64,000 bases of DNA from Dyadobacter sandarakinus (GCF_016894445.1 NZ_CP056775.1:5389001-5453000), one strand, 5' to 3'; counted from the first letter of the stretch, positions 52,135 to 62,279 are shown. Program-made: numbers and translations. The notes: generated by a model not told the origin, from the letters alone.

Positions 52135-54435
52135 GTGGAGCAACTCGTTGAATCTCTCAACATTGATCTCGAACAGGAGCGGAAGGACATTCTCAAAAAG
52201 TACCGCAGGCTTTTGCGAACTGCGAAGCCCTATTTGAAGGATAATGACGCCAAATTAATCAAGAAAGCTTTTTACACCTCCGTAGATGCCCACAAGGACA
52301 TGCGGCGGCGTTCGGGCGAACCTTACATTTACCATCCGCTTGCCGTAGCCCAGATCGTGGTTGAGGAAATCGGGCTTGGTACCACCGGCATTGTGTCGGC
52401 CCTGCTGCACGATGTGGTCGAAGATACGGACATGCGTATCGAGGATATTGAGCGGCTTTTTGGTAAAAAAGTAGCCAAGATCATCGACGGGCTGACCAAG
52501 ATCTCGGGGCGCTTTGAATATGGTACCTCACAGCAGGCCGAGAATTTCCGGAAAATGCTGCTGACATTATCAGACGATGTACGGGTGATTCTTGTAAAGC
52601 TCGCCGACCGTCTGCATAATATGCGTACGCTAGACAGTATGCCACGCGACAAGCAGTTGAAAATCGCGTCGGAAACAATATTTATCTATGCTCCGCTGGC
52701 ACACCGGCTTGGCTTGTACAGCATCAAGTCCGAGCTGGAAGAGCTTTATCTCAAATATACCGAGCCGCAGGAATACCGTGCGGTAGCCCGCAAGCTACGC
52801 GAGACCAAGAACATCCGCGACCGGTTCATTGCCAAGTTCATGGAGCCGATTGCACAGGATCTGGAAGCTGCGGGGCTTAATTTTATTCTCAAAGGAAGGC
52901 CTAAATCGATTTACTCGATCTGGAACAAGATGCGGAAGCAAAACAAGCCTTTTGAAGAGATTTATGATCTTTTTGCAATCCGTATTGTACTGGAATCACC
53001 TCCCGAAAGTGATCGTGAGAAGGCGATCTGCTGGCAGGCCTATTCTATTGTTACCGACCATTACAAACCCAATCCCGACCGCCTTAAAGACTTCCTGAGT
53101 ACACCCCGGGCTAACGGATACCAGTCGCTGCATTCCACGGTGATGAGCAAAAGCGGACAATGGGTAGAAGTGCAGATCCGTACGAGCCGCATGGATGAAA
53201 TTGCCGAGAAAGGCTATGCTGCGCACTGGAAGTACAAAGGCAACGATACCAAAGTGCGGGGTAACATTGAGCAGTGGATCACCCAGGTGCGGGAAACGCT
53301 TGAAAATGGATTCGGGGATAAAACCGCCGCAATCGAGTTTCTGGACGAGTTCAGGAGTAATCTCTTCAATGAGGAGGTTTTTGTTTTTACCCCTAAAGGA
53401 GAATTGAAAGTGCTGCAAAGCGGCGCTACGGCACTGGATTTTGCATTTGACATACACTCGGAAGTCGGTGCGCACTGCATGGCTGCCAAGGTAGGCGGCG
53501 CACTGGTACCCATCAGCTATGTGCTCAATAATGGCGACCAGATCGAAATCATTACTTCCGGGAAGCAAAAGCCTAATGAGGACTGGCTCAGGATTGTAGT
53601 AACTTCCAAGGCCCGCGGTCGGATCAAGGATTTTCTAAAAGAGGAAAACCGGCGGTACGAGACGGACGGCCGGCAGATGACCGAGAAAAAGCTCAAAACC
53701 CTCGGAATTGATCTGACCTCAGAAGTGGCCAACCAGCTGCGCGCGTTTTTTGAGTGTAAAACGCAGACTGATTTCTTTTACCGGATCGGGAAGGGCTATA
53801 TTCAGCTGGATGAGCTGAAAAGGTTCAAGAGGGACAAGGAGATCAAAGAAAGGAAGCTTGCCGAAAGTTCAGGCAACAATAATTCAAATACGGTCAATCC
53901 GGCCTCGGATGGCGACGGAAAAGCATTTACCAAGTTCCTGAAACACATTCACGGCGACCGGGCGGATAGTGATACCCTGCTGATCGGCGATGATATGGAC
54001 AAAATCGATTACAAGCTTGCCCAGTGCTGTAATCCGATTGCGGGCGATGACGTATTTGGCTTTGTGACGATCAATGAAGGAATAAAAATACACCGCACTA
54101 CCTGCCCCAATGCAGCCGAGCTGATGTCCAAGCACGGCAACCGCATTATCAAGGCCAAGTGGGAGTCCAACAAGCAGGAAGCATTCTTGGCGGGGTTGTA
54201 TCTTTCGGGAACAGATCGGGTAGGACTGGTGAATGATGTGACCAGAATTATCTCGAATGAGCTGCACATCAACATGCGTGGCCTGACCATAGATACCAAA
54301 GACGGCGTGTTCAACGGAGATATAAAATTGTATGTGCAGGATACCCGCCACCTCGATATTCTGATTGCCAAACTGGAACAGGTAGAGGGGGTTTACAACG
54401 TGCAGCGGTTTGATAATAATCTGACTGACAGCTGA
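52135..54435 (+). CDS. Bifunctional (p)ppGpp synthetase/hydrolase (RelA/SpoT homologue)
   Basis: 766 residues with a GTG start (GTG GAG CAA). HD hydrolase domain with HD at 92-93 and ED at 96-97 (LLHDVVEDTDM), so hydrolase-competent; synthetase domain with ILKGRPKSIYSIWNKM (about 250-265) and RVxANGYQSLHSTV-type DFLSTPRANGYQSLH; TGS domain (VFVFTPKGELKVL, about 420) and a C-terminal ACT domain. It sets the alarmone level in the stringent response. A long-Rsh single copy is usual in Bacteroidota. It precedes the Fur-family gene and purA, an order conserved in the phylum. Confidence 0.95.
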   Translation: MEQLVESLNIDLEQERKDILKKYRRLLRTAKPYLKDNDAKLIKKAFYTSVDAHKDMRRRSGEPYIYHPLAVAQIVVEEIGLGTTGIVSALLHDVVEDTDMRIEDIERLFGKKVAKIIDGLTKISGRFEYGTSQQAENFRKMLLTLSDDVRVILVKLADRLHNMRTLDSMPRDKQLKIASETIFIYAPLAHRLGLYSIKSELEELYLKYTEPQEYRAVARKLRETKNIRDRFIAKFMEPIAQDLEAAGLNFILKGRPKSIYSIWNKMRKQNKPFEEIYDLFAIRIVLESPPESDREKAICWQAYSIVTDHYKPNPDRLKDFLSTPRANGYQSLHSTVMSKSGQWVEVQIRTSRMDEIAEKGYAAHWKYKGNDTKVRGNIEQWITQVRETLENGFGDKTAAIEFLDEFRSNLFNEEVFVFTPKGELKVLQSGATALDFAFDIHSEVGAHCMAAKVGGALVPISYVLNNGDQIEIITSGKQKPNEDWLRIVVTSKARGRIKDFLKEENRRYETDGRQMTEKKLKTLGIDLTSEVANQLRAFFECKTQTDFFYRIGKGYIQLDELKRFKRDKEIKERKLAESSGNNNSNTVNPASDGDGKAFTKFLKHIHGDRADSDTLLIGDDMDKIDYKLAQCCNPIAGDDVFGFVTINEGIKIHRTTCPNAAELMSKHGNRIIKAKWESNKQEAFLAGLYLSGTDRVGLVNDVTRIISNELHINMRGLTIDTKDGVFNGDIKLYVQDTRHLDILIAKLEQVEGVYNVQRFDNNLTDS

Positions 54436-54559
54436 GAGTTATGAACCTTTGTGGTGCAGATATGTTATGAAAACGGCATACGGCAATGTCCGTAATAAGA
54501 GAGTTTTCAAAACGGGTTTTAAGTAAAAAAGCGTATTTTCGCGCAAGATTATCAGAGAT

Positions 54560-55063
54560 ATGCCACAAGCTAGCAAGCCGAATTTTGAAGCCGCCAAGAA
54601 AATCTTAACGGCTTATCTGGAAAATAAAGGACTTCGTAAAACCCCCGAAAGGTTTGCGATATTGGAAGAAATCTACACCAGGGAGGACCATTTTGATGTG
54701 GATGAACTGTACATCAGCATGAAAAACAAGCGTTACCGCGTGAGCCGTGCTACGGTGTACAACACGCTGGACGTGCTGGTGGATTGCGACCTGGTGACCA
54801 AGCATCAGTTTGGTAAAAACCTGGCGCAGTTTGAAAAGTCGTACGGAAACAAGCAGCACGACCACCTTATCTGTACCGATTGTCATAAGGTGATGGAGTT
54901 TTGCGACCCGCGTATACAAAGTATTCAGAATATGGTTGGTGAAATGCTGAATTTCAGTGTACTGCATCACTCCCTGATATTTTACGGAAACTGTAACAAA
55001 GAGAACTGCCAGAACCGCAACGAAGCTCCCAAAGAAGCATCCGCCGTTTACGAAGACAGATAA
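54560..55063 (+). CDS. Fur-family metal-responsive regulator
   Basis: 167 residues. N-terminal winged helix (YRVSRATVYNTLDVLVDCDLV), then HDHLICTDCHKVMEFCD with the first CxxC and NCNKENCQ with a second CxxC, the structural zinc site, plus the HxH metal site. Length and motifs fit Fur/PerR; which metal is sensed cannot be told. Located between RelA/SpoT and purA. Confidence 0.93.
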   Translation: MPQASKPNFEAAKKILTAYLENKGLRKTPERFAILEEIYTREDHFDVDELYISMKNKRYRVSRATVYNTLDVLVDCDLVTKHQFGKNLAQFEKSYGNKQHDHLICTDCHKVMEFCDPRIQSIQNMVGEMLNFSVLHHSLIFYGNCNKENCQNRNEAPKEASAVYEDR

Positions 55064-55131
55064 TGCAATTAAAAGCAGGCCGGCATTATCTGGTCCTGCA
55101 CTCACCATTTTTTCAGTAATCAAAAATTTTA

Positions 55132-56427
55132 ATGAAAGTTGACGTATTGCTTGGTCTTCAATGGGGAGACGAGGGTAAAGGAAAAATCGTGGACGTTCTT
55201 GCGCCCCGCTATCAGGTTGTAGGACGGTTCCAGGGAGGCCCCAATGCAGGGCATACACTGGAATTTGACGGTATCAAGCACGTTTTACACCAGATACCCT
55301 CCGGGATTTTCAGAAGCGATATCCAGAACGTGATCGGAAACGGCGTTGTGCTGGACCCAATCGTTTTTAAAAAAGAAATAGACAATCTTGGCCCATATAA
55401 CCTGGACCTTGTTGCCAACCTGTTCATTTCCAAGAAAGCCTCACTGATCGTGCCTACCCATTCTTTGCTGGATGCGGCTTACGAGCGTTCTAAAGGAGAA
55501 GCCAAAATCGGATCGACCCTGCGTGGTATCGGTCCGGCTTACCAGGACAAAATAGCACGTCTGGGCCTCAGGGTAGGGGATATACTTTCACCACGTTTTG
55601 CCGACAAATACAAAAAGCTGGTAGATGCGCATAAGGTAATCCTTGACTTCTACGCTTTTGACTATTCAGAGCTGCTTGCGCCGGCAGAGGAGAAGTTTTT
55701 TGCAGCAGTGGAATTCATGAAGCAGTTTACCCTGGCAAATAGTGAATACCTGATCAATGAATCGCTGGATGCCGGAAAATCGGTATTGGCGGAAGGTGCG
55801 CAGGGATCGCTGCTGGATGTTGATTTCGGTTCATATCCGTTTGTGACCAGCTCTACAACCATGGCAGCCGGTGCCTGCACAGGACTGGGGATTTCTCCCA
55901 GCCAGATCGGTGAAGTATTCGGGATATTCAAGGCTTACTGCACCCGGGTTGGAAGCGGACCATTCCCTACTGAGCTGCTGGATGCTACCGGTGAGGAAAT
56001 GCGCAAAGAAGGTCGTGAGTTTGGTGCCACAACTGGCCGGCCCCGCCGCTGCGGTTGGCTCGACCTGCCTGCATTGAAGTATGCGATCATGATCAATGGT
56101 GTGACGCAGCTTATTATGATGAAAGTCGATGTACTTACCATTTTTGATACAATCAAGGTTTGTACGCATTATCGCCTTGCTGACGGCACTTTGACAACCC
56201 AGCTTCCTTATGACCTTTGTGACGAAACCGTAGAGCCGGTTTACAAAGAATTTTCAGGATGGAAAACGTCACTCGACGGCATTTATGACTTTGATGCTAT
56301 TCCTGAACAACTGCTTGCTTACGTGAAATTTCTGGAAGAAGAATTGAACCTGCCGATTACCTATATTTCTACGGGGCCGGACCGTGAGGCACTGATCAGC
56401 CGGGAGGCGTCAGCTGCTGAGGCATAA
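55132..56427 (+). CDS. purA: Adenylosuccinate synthetase
   Basis: 431 residues, full length. GTP-binding GLQWGDEGKGKIVD at the N-terminus (catalytic Asp and P-loop-like), GPNAGHT with catalytic His (about 41), GSTLRGIGPAYQDK (about 125-138), QGSLLDVDFGSYPFVTSS (about 224-241) and TGRPRRCGWLDLPAL. It joins IMP and aspartate in AMP synthesis, cytoplasm. Confidence 0.97.
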   Translation: MKVDVLLGLQWGDEGKGKIVDVLAPRYQVVGRFQGGPNAGHTLEFDGIKHVLHQIPSGIFRSDIQNVIGNGVVLDPIVFKKEIDNLGPYNLDLVANLFISKKASLIVPTHSLLDAAYERSKGEAKIGSTLRGIGPAYQDKIARLGLRVGDILSPRFADKYKKLVDAHKVILDFYAFDYSELLAPAEEKFFAAVEFMKQFTLANSEYLINESLDAGKSVLAEGAQGSLLDVDFGSYPFVTSSTTMAAGACTGLGISPSQIGEVFGIFKAYCTRVGSGPFPTELLDATGEEMRKEGREFGATTGRPRRCGWLDLPALKYAIMINGVTQLIMMKVDVLTIFDTIKVCTHYRLADGTLTTQLPYDLCDETVEPVYKEFSGWKTSLDGIYDFDAIPEQLLAYVKFLEEELNLPITYISTGPDREALISREASAAEA

Positions 56428-56449
56428 TTATAAAACGAAAATGATGCTC

Positions 56450-56490
56450 GTCACCCTGAACGTACATACGCTCAGGGTGACTTTGTTTTA
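56450..56490 (+). terminator. Terminator between purA and the SNF2 gene
   Basis: GTCACCCTGA pairs with TCAGGGTGAC (10 bp, 12-base loop) followed by TTTGTTTTA. It lies between the convergent purA and SNF2 genes. Confidence 0.65.
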
Positions 56491-56499
56491 CAGCCGTAC

Positions 56500-59436
56500 C
56501 TACGACAGCAGGTTCAGCACATCGTCACGTGTCAGCGACTTGATAAAACCTTCTTCATTGGATATCAGCTCATTGGCAAGCTGCTTCTTGGTGTGCTGCA
56601 AAGCCAGGATTTTTTCTTCAACCGTGTTTTTGGTGATGAACTTGTAGGTAAACACAGTACGGTCCTGCCCAATGCGATGAGCCCGGTCAACCGCTTGTGC
56701 TTCTATGGCCGGATTCCACCAGGGATCAAGGATAAACACATAGTCGGCAGCGGTAAGGTTGAGCCCCAGCCCACCGGCTTTCAGTGAAATGAGGAAAAGC
56801 TTGATTTTTGGATTTTGCTGAAAATGCTCCACCTGCTCCTGCCGGTCCCGCGTGGAGCCATCAAGATAGGCGTAAGAAATCCCTTTTTCATCCAGGTACG
56901 CCCTGAATAGATCCAGATGCCGGATGTACTGACTGAAAATCAGAATTTTATGATTTTCACCGATTGCAGTCTGCATTTTATGGATCACATCCTCGAACTT
57001 GCCGGAGCCGAATGCATACCCGGAGTCCACCATCACAGGATGATTGGCAAGCTGGCGCAGGCGCGTCAAACCTTGCAGGACAACCAGTTGCGACTTGGAA
57101 ATCCCTTCACTATCAATGCTCTGAAGGATCATGTTGCGGTAATAAGCTTTGGCTTCCTCATAAGCCTTTTCCTGCTCCTCGGACATGTCACAGTACTGTA
57201 CACTTTCCACTTTTTCAGGAAGGTCGGTCGCTACCTGTGATTTTAATCTTCTGAGAATAAAGGGTTTGATCAGGTTGTACAGCTTTTTGGTCTTTTCCTC
57301 ATCATTTCTTTTCTCGATAGGTACCTGAAATTCGTCCCGGAAAAATGACTGGCTGCCCAGCAACCCGGGATTGATAAATGACATTTGCGACCAGAGGTCG
57401 AGGGTGCTGTTTTCCACCGGCGTACCCGTCAGGATCAGCCGGAAGGCGGAGTTCAGGTTTTTGACAGCCTTCGTAATGATGGAAGCCGGATTTTTGATCG
57501 CCTGCGACTCGTCCAGAATAACATAGTTGAAGCGATAAGTTCTCAGAAGGTCTATATCCAGGCGTACAATGCCGTAAGATGTCAGGATAAGATCATAATC
57601 GTTGAAGAGCGCAGTATCTTTTTCGCGGTTGGTTCCGGTGTAAATCAGCAGCTTCAACTCAGGCGTGAATCGTTTTGCTTCAAGCTGCCAGTTGTAAAGC
57701 AGGGAAGTAGGCATAATCAGCAGGGAAGGCTCCAATGTACCAGCCTCTTTCTGCGATTGGAGGAGGGCCAGTGTTTGTACGGTTTTTCCCAATCCCATAT
57801 CATCGGCAAGGCACCCGCCAAAACGATAATGCTTTAAAAACTGCATCCAGTCATACCCGGCTTTCTGGTACGGCCGCAATGCTCCCTGGAAGCCTAGGGG
57901 AGGATTACTGGGTTCAATGTGATTGAAATCACGGAGGTTTTCGAGTTTTCTGCTGATAATGGCAGTTGCAAGATTTTCTTCTTTAAGCTCCTGTACCAAT
58001 GCAAGATGATGCATGTTGAGCCGGAGCTGGTCGGCTTCACCGGATTGCTCGGTAAATGAGAAGAACTCAGAGTACTTGGTAAACCACCAGTCGGGTATGA
58101 CGGCAATTTCTCCATTTGGTAACAAAAACTCCTTTTTACGACCGAGAATATAGTTTTTAAGCTGGATAAAAGGAATCTCAAATTCACCGAAACGAACTTT
58201 GGCATTGATATCAAACCAGTCACGGCCCTCCTGAATAGAAATATCCAGCGACGAGTATCCCAGGAAGTAGCGTTTGCTGTCGGAAGTGTTTTGCCGGACA
58301 AAAATCCCGTTTTGCGCAAGTGTATTGGCATTGCTCTGCAGCCAGCCAAATGCATGTGCCTTGGGCATGCGGATCGTTCCGTCCCGCATATTCAGCCCCC
58401 AGTCTTTGAGCCGGGTGACATTCAGCCGCTCGGTTTCTATGTCGCGCTGTATTTTATTAAAAAAATAGTCATTTCCCTTCTTCTCCATCTGCACGCTGGC
58501 GGGGTGTGCAAAGCTGTCGTAGTGAAACGAAAAATTGGCGTACTGAAAAGAAAGGTCAAAGGAGAGATCAACGTCTTCATCCTCACCCTCATCCGAATGA
58601 TCGTCAGCGCCGGCCAGGATGAGAGGGGGCTTTTCGGCATATTCCGAAATGGTAAGGACCGTTTTGGGAGACGATGAGACATTGCGTATCTCGAAACCAC
58701 GCGCTACCACGTCGTAGGAGGCAATCAGCGGGGCCACAAACCTGCCATAATACTGCTCCTCAACCTGCCCGGGGATGGCTATATATTTTTTTGCCAAAAA
58801 AGGCTTGATCTTTTTGCCGTCCACATTGCCTTCGAACTGATACAAATGCCCTTCCACGAGCAGCCATGCAGGCTCTTCGCAAACCAGGAATGCATTTTTG
58901 TATTGGAAATCAAGCTTTTGGTAGCGATGCCGGATGGTGGGAAAATAGTGCGTATTGTCTGCATTCCGGATAAAATGAAAGCGGATTGTTGCTTTCTCAT
59001 CTTCCAGCATCACCTCTTTCCATAGCGGATTTCCATCGCTGCCCATGATAAAAAGGTGCTTTCCCCTGAGTTTTTCCAGGATGCGTGCCTTGCAATTTTC
59101 GAGGTACCCCGCAATGGCTTCCTGAATCGCCTTATCCCCTTTTTGAGAATCATATACTTTCAGAAAGAAATCGACAGCACTCCATTTTTTGGTATTAAAC
59201 TTCCGGAGCACGGTATCCTGCTGAATGTCGTCAATCAGTTTTACCAGTTCAAAGTCAGCAGTATCCAGACCGGCCCGGAACTCCCTGACGTTTTTGGAGG
59301 AAATATTCTGCACCTGAAAACTGAATGCTCCCTGACCATTCAGCTGAACCACAAAGGACTCGAAGATATAGCCCAGGTACTCATGGTTCAGGATGGTATA
59401 AATGATCTTAAAAGGCTCTGAGGGAGATACTTTCAT
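56500..59436 (-). CDS. SNF2-family DNA-dependent ATPase/helicase
   Basis: 978 residues. The N-terminal 500 residues are the long Bacteroidota SNF2-associated region of unknown role; the two RecA-like lobes occupy about 520-970. Walker A LADDMGLGKTVQT at about 545, motif II VILDESQ (DESQ, a common variant of DEAH) at about 640, motif III LTGTPVENS, and motif VI DRAHRIGQ at about 915. It remodels protein-DNA complexes, possibly RapA-like recycling of RNA polymerase. No methylase or nuclease partner is adjacent. Confidence 0.93.
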   Translation of the reverse strand: MKVSPSEPFKIIYTILNHEYLGYIFESFVVQLNGQGAFSFQVQNISSKNVREFRAGLDTADFELVKLIDDIQQDTVLRKFNTKKWSAVDFFLKVYDSQKGDKAIQEAIAGYLENCKARILEKLRGKHLFIMGSDGNPLWKEVMLEDEKATIRFHFIRNADNTHYFPTIRHRYQKLDFQYKNAFLVCEEPAWLLVEGHLYQFEGNVDGKKIKPFLAKKYIAIPGQVEEQYYGRFVAPLIASYDVVARGFEIRNVSSSPKTVLTISEYAEKPPLILAGADDHSDEGEDEDVDLSFDLSFQYANFSFHYDSFAHPASVQMEKKGNDYFFNKIQRDIETERLNVTRLKDWGLNMRDGTIRMPKAHAFGWLQSNANTLAQNGIFVRQNTSDSKRYFLGYSSLDISIQEGRDWFDINAKVRFGEFEIPFIQLKNYILGRKKEFLLPNGEIAVIPDWWFTKYSEFFSFTEQSGEADQLRLNMHHLALVQELKEENLATAIISRKLENLRDFNHIEPSNPPLGFQGALRPYQKAGYDWMQFLKHYRFGGCLADDMGLGKTVQTLALLQSQKEAGTLEPSLLIMPTSLLYNWQLEAKRFTPELKLLIYTGTNREKDTALFNDYDLILTSYGIVRLDIDLLRTYRFNYVILDESQAIKNPASIITKAVKNLNSAFRLILTGTPVENSTLDLWSQMSFINPGLLGSQSFFRDEFQVPIEKRNDEEKTKKLYNLIKPFILRRLKSQVATDLPEKVESVQYCDMSEEQEKAYEEAKAYYRNMILQSIDSEGISKSQLVVLQGLTRLRQLANHPVMVDSGYAFGSGKFEDVIHKMQTAIGENHKILIFSQYIRHLDLFRAYLDEKGISYAYLDGSTRDRQEQVEHFQQNPKIKLFLISLKAGGLGLNLTAADYVFILDPWWNPAIEAQAVDRAHRIGQDRTVFTYKFITKNTVEEKILALQHTKKQLANELISNEEGFIKSLTRDDVLNLLS

Positions 59437-59540
59437 TTCGCAGGGGCCGGGATGTAGAGTGTGATTGTGATCAAAAGTACCAGCAGCTTTTGCTTTTTCA
59501 CCGGTACGAAAACTTCAAATATAGGCTAAACAAGAGCAAT

Positions 59541-59571
59541 AAAAAAGTCTCCGGGGATATGCCGGAGACTT
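59541..59571 (-). terminator. Terminator of mqo
   Basis: AAGTCTCCGG pairs perfectly with CCGGAGACTT over a 7-base loop; on the minus strand six T follow (poly-A at 59541-59546 on plus). Confidence 0.88.
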
Positions 59572-59596
59572 GAATACTGGTTGGTCTGATGCAGGA

Positions 59597-61123
59597 TCAG
59601 GCTGTGATTTCCTCTTCGAGTTGGGATGCATTCAGTTGCAGTACCTCGGTGGTGCGTGCCCTGGTTTTTGCAGCCAGTTCTCCATCTTTTGCAAGCGATT
59701 TTCCGTAAGATGGGATGATCTCTCTGAATTGTTCCTGCCATTCTTTGGACTTGGCTTCCCTGAAGCATCGGTTGATCAGATCGAGCATAATGGAAACGGA
59801 TGTAGACGCACCCGGGGAAGCTCCCAGCAATGCAGCCAGCGAGCCGTCAGCCGCAGTCACCATTTCGGTACCGAATTCAAGTACACCTCCTACTTTCTTA
59901 TCTTTTTTGATAACCTGCACACGCTGTCCGGCAGTTTCAAGGGTCCAGTCTTCGAGCTTCGCATCGGGCAGGTAATCCTTCAATGCATCCAGGCGGTCTT
60001 CGGGAGACTGACGTACCTGGTCGATCAGGTACTTGGTCAATGGAATATTATGGATCCCGGCGGCCAGCATCGGGCGAATATTGTTGAGCTTAATGGAAAG
60101 CGGGAGATCCATGTACGAACCATTTTTCAGGAACTTCGTTGAAAAACCTGCATATGGTCCGAACAAAAGGGCTTTCTGTCCATTAATCATGCGTGTATCC
60201 AGGTGGGGTACAGACATAGGCGGTGATCCCACAGATGCTTTTCCATACACCTTTGCCTGATGGCGTTCGATGATTTCGGGCTTGTTGCAAACCAGCCATT
60301 GTCCGCTCACCGGAAATCCGCCAAATCCTTTTCCTTCCGGAATGCCCGATTTTTCGAGTAAAGGCAGAGAGCCGCCTCCTGCTCCGATGAATACAAACTT
60401 TGTGCGGATTTTCTGTGACTTTCTGGTCGCCCGGTCTTTCACTTCAATGCCCCACTCACCAGTTTTCAGCTGGTCAATATCATCTACCTCGTGATTGAGG
60501 TACAACGCTACACCGTTTTGTTTTTCAAGATAGTCGAACATGAATTTGGTTAAAGCACCAAAGTTAACGTCTGTACCAAGGTCCATACGCGTCGCAGCTA
60601 CTTTCTCCTGCGCATCACGGCCTTCCATCACGATGGGCACCCAGCTGGAAATTTCGTTTTTGTCCTCGCTGTACTCCATTCCTTTGAAAAGGTGGTGTTT
60701 TGTCAGTGCAGCATGCCTTTTACGCAGGTAGTTTACATTTTCTTCACCCCACACGAAACTCATGTGCGGGATTTTGTTGATAAAGCTTTCAGGTGTGTCG
60801 ATCACGCCATTTTCAACGAGGTACGCCCAGAATTCTTTCGAGACTTCGAAGGATTCGGCGATTTTAACAGCCTTTTTGGTTTCGACAGAACCATCGGGAA
60901 GCTCGGGTGTGTAGTTCAGTTCGCAAAATGCAGAGTGCCCTGTGCCGGCATTGTTCCAGGGATCAGAGCTCTCGGCGGTAACCCTGTCGAGACGCTCGTA
61001 AATGGAAATGGTAATAGCAGGATTGAGTTTTTTCAGCAGCACACCCAGCGTTGCACTCATGATACCGGCTCCGATCAAAACTACATCGGGGGAGGTCGTT
61101 TTTGAAGACTTTTTGGTATTCAT
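59597..61123 (-). CDS. mqo: Malate:quinone oxidoreductase
   Basis: 508 residues, full length. FAD-binding VVLIGAGIMSATLGVLL (about 14-30), NNAGTGHSAFCELNY (about 57-71), the second FAD region FVFIGAGGGSLPLL, and the C-terminal LGASPGASTSVSIMLDLI. Peripheral membrane enzyme that oxidises malate and reduces the quinone pool in the TCA cycle. Its promoter may be TTTG (61189-61192), 18 bases, TACTTTTC (61163-61170) on the minus strand. Confidence 0.95.
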   Translation of the reverse strand: MNTKKSSKTTSPDVVLIGAGIMSATLGVLLKKLNPAITISIYERLDRVTAESSDPWNNAGTGHSAFCELNYTPELPDGSVETKKAVKIAESFEVSKEFWAYLVENGVIDTPESFINKIPHMSFVWGEENVNYLRKRHAALTKHHLFKGMEYSEDKNEISSWVPIVMEGRDAQEKVAATRMDLGTDVNFGALTKFMFDYLEKQNGVALYLNHEVDDIDQLKTGEWGIEVKDRATRKSQKIRTKFVFIGAGGGSLPLLEKSGIPEGKGFGGFPVSGQWLVCNKPEIIERHQAKVYGKASVGSPPMSVPHLDTRMINGQKALLFGPYAGFSTKFLKNGSYMDLPLSIKLNNIRPMLAAGIHNIPLTKYLIDQVRQSPEDRLDALKDYLPDAKLEDWTLETAGQRVQVIKKDKKVGGVLEFGTEMVTAADGSLAALLGASPGASTSVSIMLDLINRCFREAKSKEWQEQFREIIPSYGKSLAKDGELAAKTRARTTEVLQLNASQLEEEITA

Positions 61124-61162
61124 CAGAGAAAAAGTAGTATGTTATGGAGCTAGTAAAGCTCG

Positions 61163-61192
61163 GAAAAGTACAATAAACAATTGCTTAACAAA
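61163..61192 (-). promoter_or_regulatory. Probable mqo promoter
   Basis: On the minus strand TTTG (61189-61192), 18 bases, TACTTTTC (61163-61170), one base off TAnnTTTG, 39 bases before the start. Confidence 0.5.
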
Positions 61193-61324
61193 GAGTCTGA
61201 CACAATTTGTTTCGAAAATAGTATAATTTCAAAAATAAAATTAACTCGCCTTACAAGTTCTTAACAAGGGTCAACTAAAACGTAGATCATTGCAACGAAT
61301 CCGGTACCAAGCCGAAACATGCTA

Positions 61325-61358
61325 CAAAAAAAATGCCACTCCGGTGAGGGAGTGGCAT
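61325..61358 (-). terminator. Terminator of the collagen-like lipoprotein gene
   Basis: ATGCCACTCC pairs perfectly with GGAGTGGCAT over a 6-base loop; on the minus strand eight T follow. Confidence 0.88.
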
Positions 61359-61385
61359 CTGGTGTATTATAATATTCTCAGATGC

Positions 61386-61964
61386 TTAATACTTAACACC
61401 TTTGATAAAGTCTTTCTCTTTAACTCCCAAAGCTTTAACAACCGCATTATAGTCTTTGAAATCAACACTTGAATTCAATCGGCCATATTGGGTAGTAGGA
61501 ACCAGGATAATCCTGATAGATTCAAATTTACGTTCGGGAGCAACATCAGTCTGCTCTGACCAGCTTGTCGGGAATATCTTTACGAAAAATGTCCGACCGT
61601 TGAGAAGCGCATGTCTAAAGTTAAATGTCGATGACTGATCTCCAAAAGCAACACTCCCGGGAATATTATACCACCAGCCATTACTTTTGATGTAAACAAA
61701 CACACCGCATGTGCTGAAGAACGCTGTATCTTGTGATGCAGCTACACCGAATGAATATCCTCCTGCATCTGAAAGTACACTGTCAGTTGTAATCACCTTA
61801 GCGCCTAATGCATCTTTTCCCGCTACACCGGTATCTCCTTTTGCGCCGGCTGCACCTGCGGGTCCTGCGGGTCCAGCTGGACCTACATCACCTTTGTCAC
61901 CATCGCAACCCAGCGATACGGCAGCCAGACCTATCCATGCGATCAAAATTAGCTGTTTAATCAT
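61386..61964 (-). CDS. Lipoprotein with collagen-like repeats
   Basis: 192 residues. Signal peptide ending in lipobox VSLGC (Cys20); directly after it ten Gly-X-Y triplets (about 22-51, of GPAGPAGPAGAAG type) that can form a collagen triple helix, then a globular C-terminal domain (about 60-192) with no family I recognise. Bacterial collagen-like proteins are usually surface stalks that trimerise. It has its own promoter (TATATTTG at 62006-62013) and terminator. Confidence 0.82.
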   Translation of the reverse strand: MIKQLILIAWIGLAAVSLGCDGDKGDVGPAGPAGPAGAAGAKGDTGVAGKDALGAKVITTDSVLSDAGGYSFGVAASQDTAFFSTCGVFVYIKSNGWWYNIPGSVAFGDQSSTFNFRHALLNGRTFFVKIFPTSWSEQTDVAPERKFESIRIILVPTTQYGRLNSSVDFKDYNAVVKALGVKEKDFIKGVKY

Positions 61965-62005
61965 CTTAACGTGTTGTTTGAGTTTGTAGCAATTACTGTT
62001 TCGGA

Positions 62006-62013
62006 CAAATATA
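62006..62013 (-). promoter_or_regulatory. -7 box of the collagen-like lipoprotein gene
   Basis: TATATTTG on the minus strand, exact TAnnTTTG, 41 bases before the start codon. TTTG 15 bases upstream is closer than usual for -33. Confidence 0.55.
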
Positions 62014-62203
62014 CTGATCTAAAACTCACAAAAAATCGTGCCCTGGCTATTTTAAAGCATATATTTATAAACAGACAGGAATTTTAATGTTACAATTCTA
62101 TGATTTGATGCATTTTTGTACAACCTCATTACTCAATCTTCAACTGTCATTTTGGACATTGCATTAAAAACCAGTCGGCGCAATGCACACAATGGTAGAA
62201 TTA

Positions 62204-62232
62204 TTTGTGTATCATAAATAAATTTATTTTCG
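62204..62232 (+). promoter_or_regulatory. Possible promoter of the C25-like gene
   Basis: TTTG (62204-62207), 17 bases, TATTTTCG (62225-62232), one base off TAnnTTTG, 47 bases before the ATG. Confidence 0.4.
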
Positions 62233-62279
62233 TTACTAATCCAATAATTAAGTCAATATACACTATAATAACCAGGTTT

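Larger units (their letters stand above)
61965..62279. other. 315-base divergent intergenic region
   Basis: AT-rich spacer between the collagen-like lipoprotein (-) and the C25-like gene (+). It holds the two promoters noted separately; I see no RNA gene or repeat besides. Confidence 0.5.

Noticed and set aside
56500..59436. SNF2 gene as part of a defence system
   Set aside because: No methylase, nuclease or other defence gene is adjacent, and neighbours are housekeeping genes.
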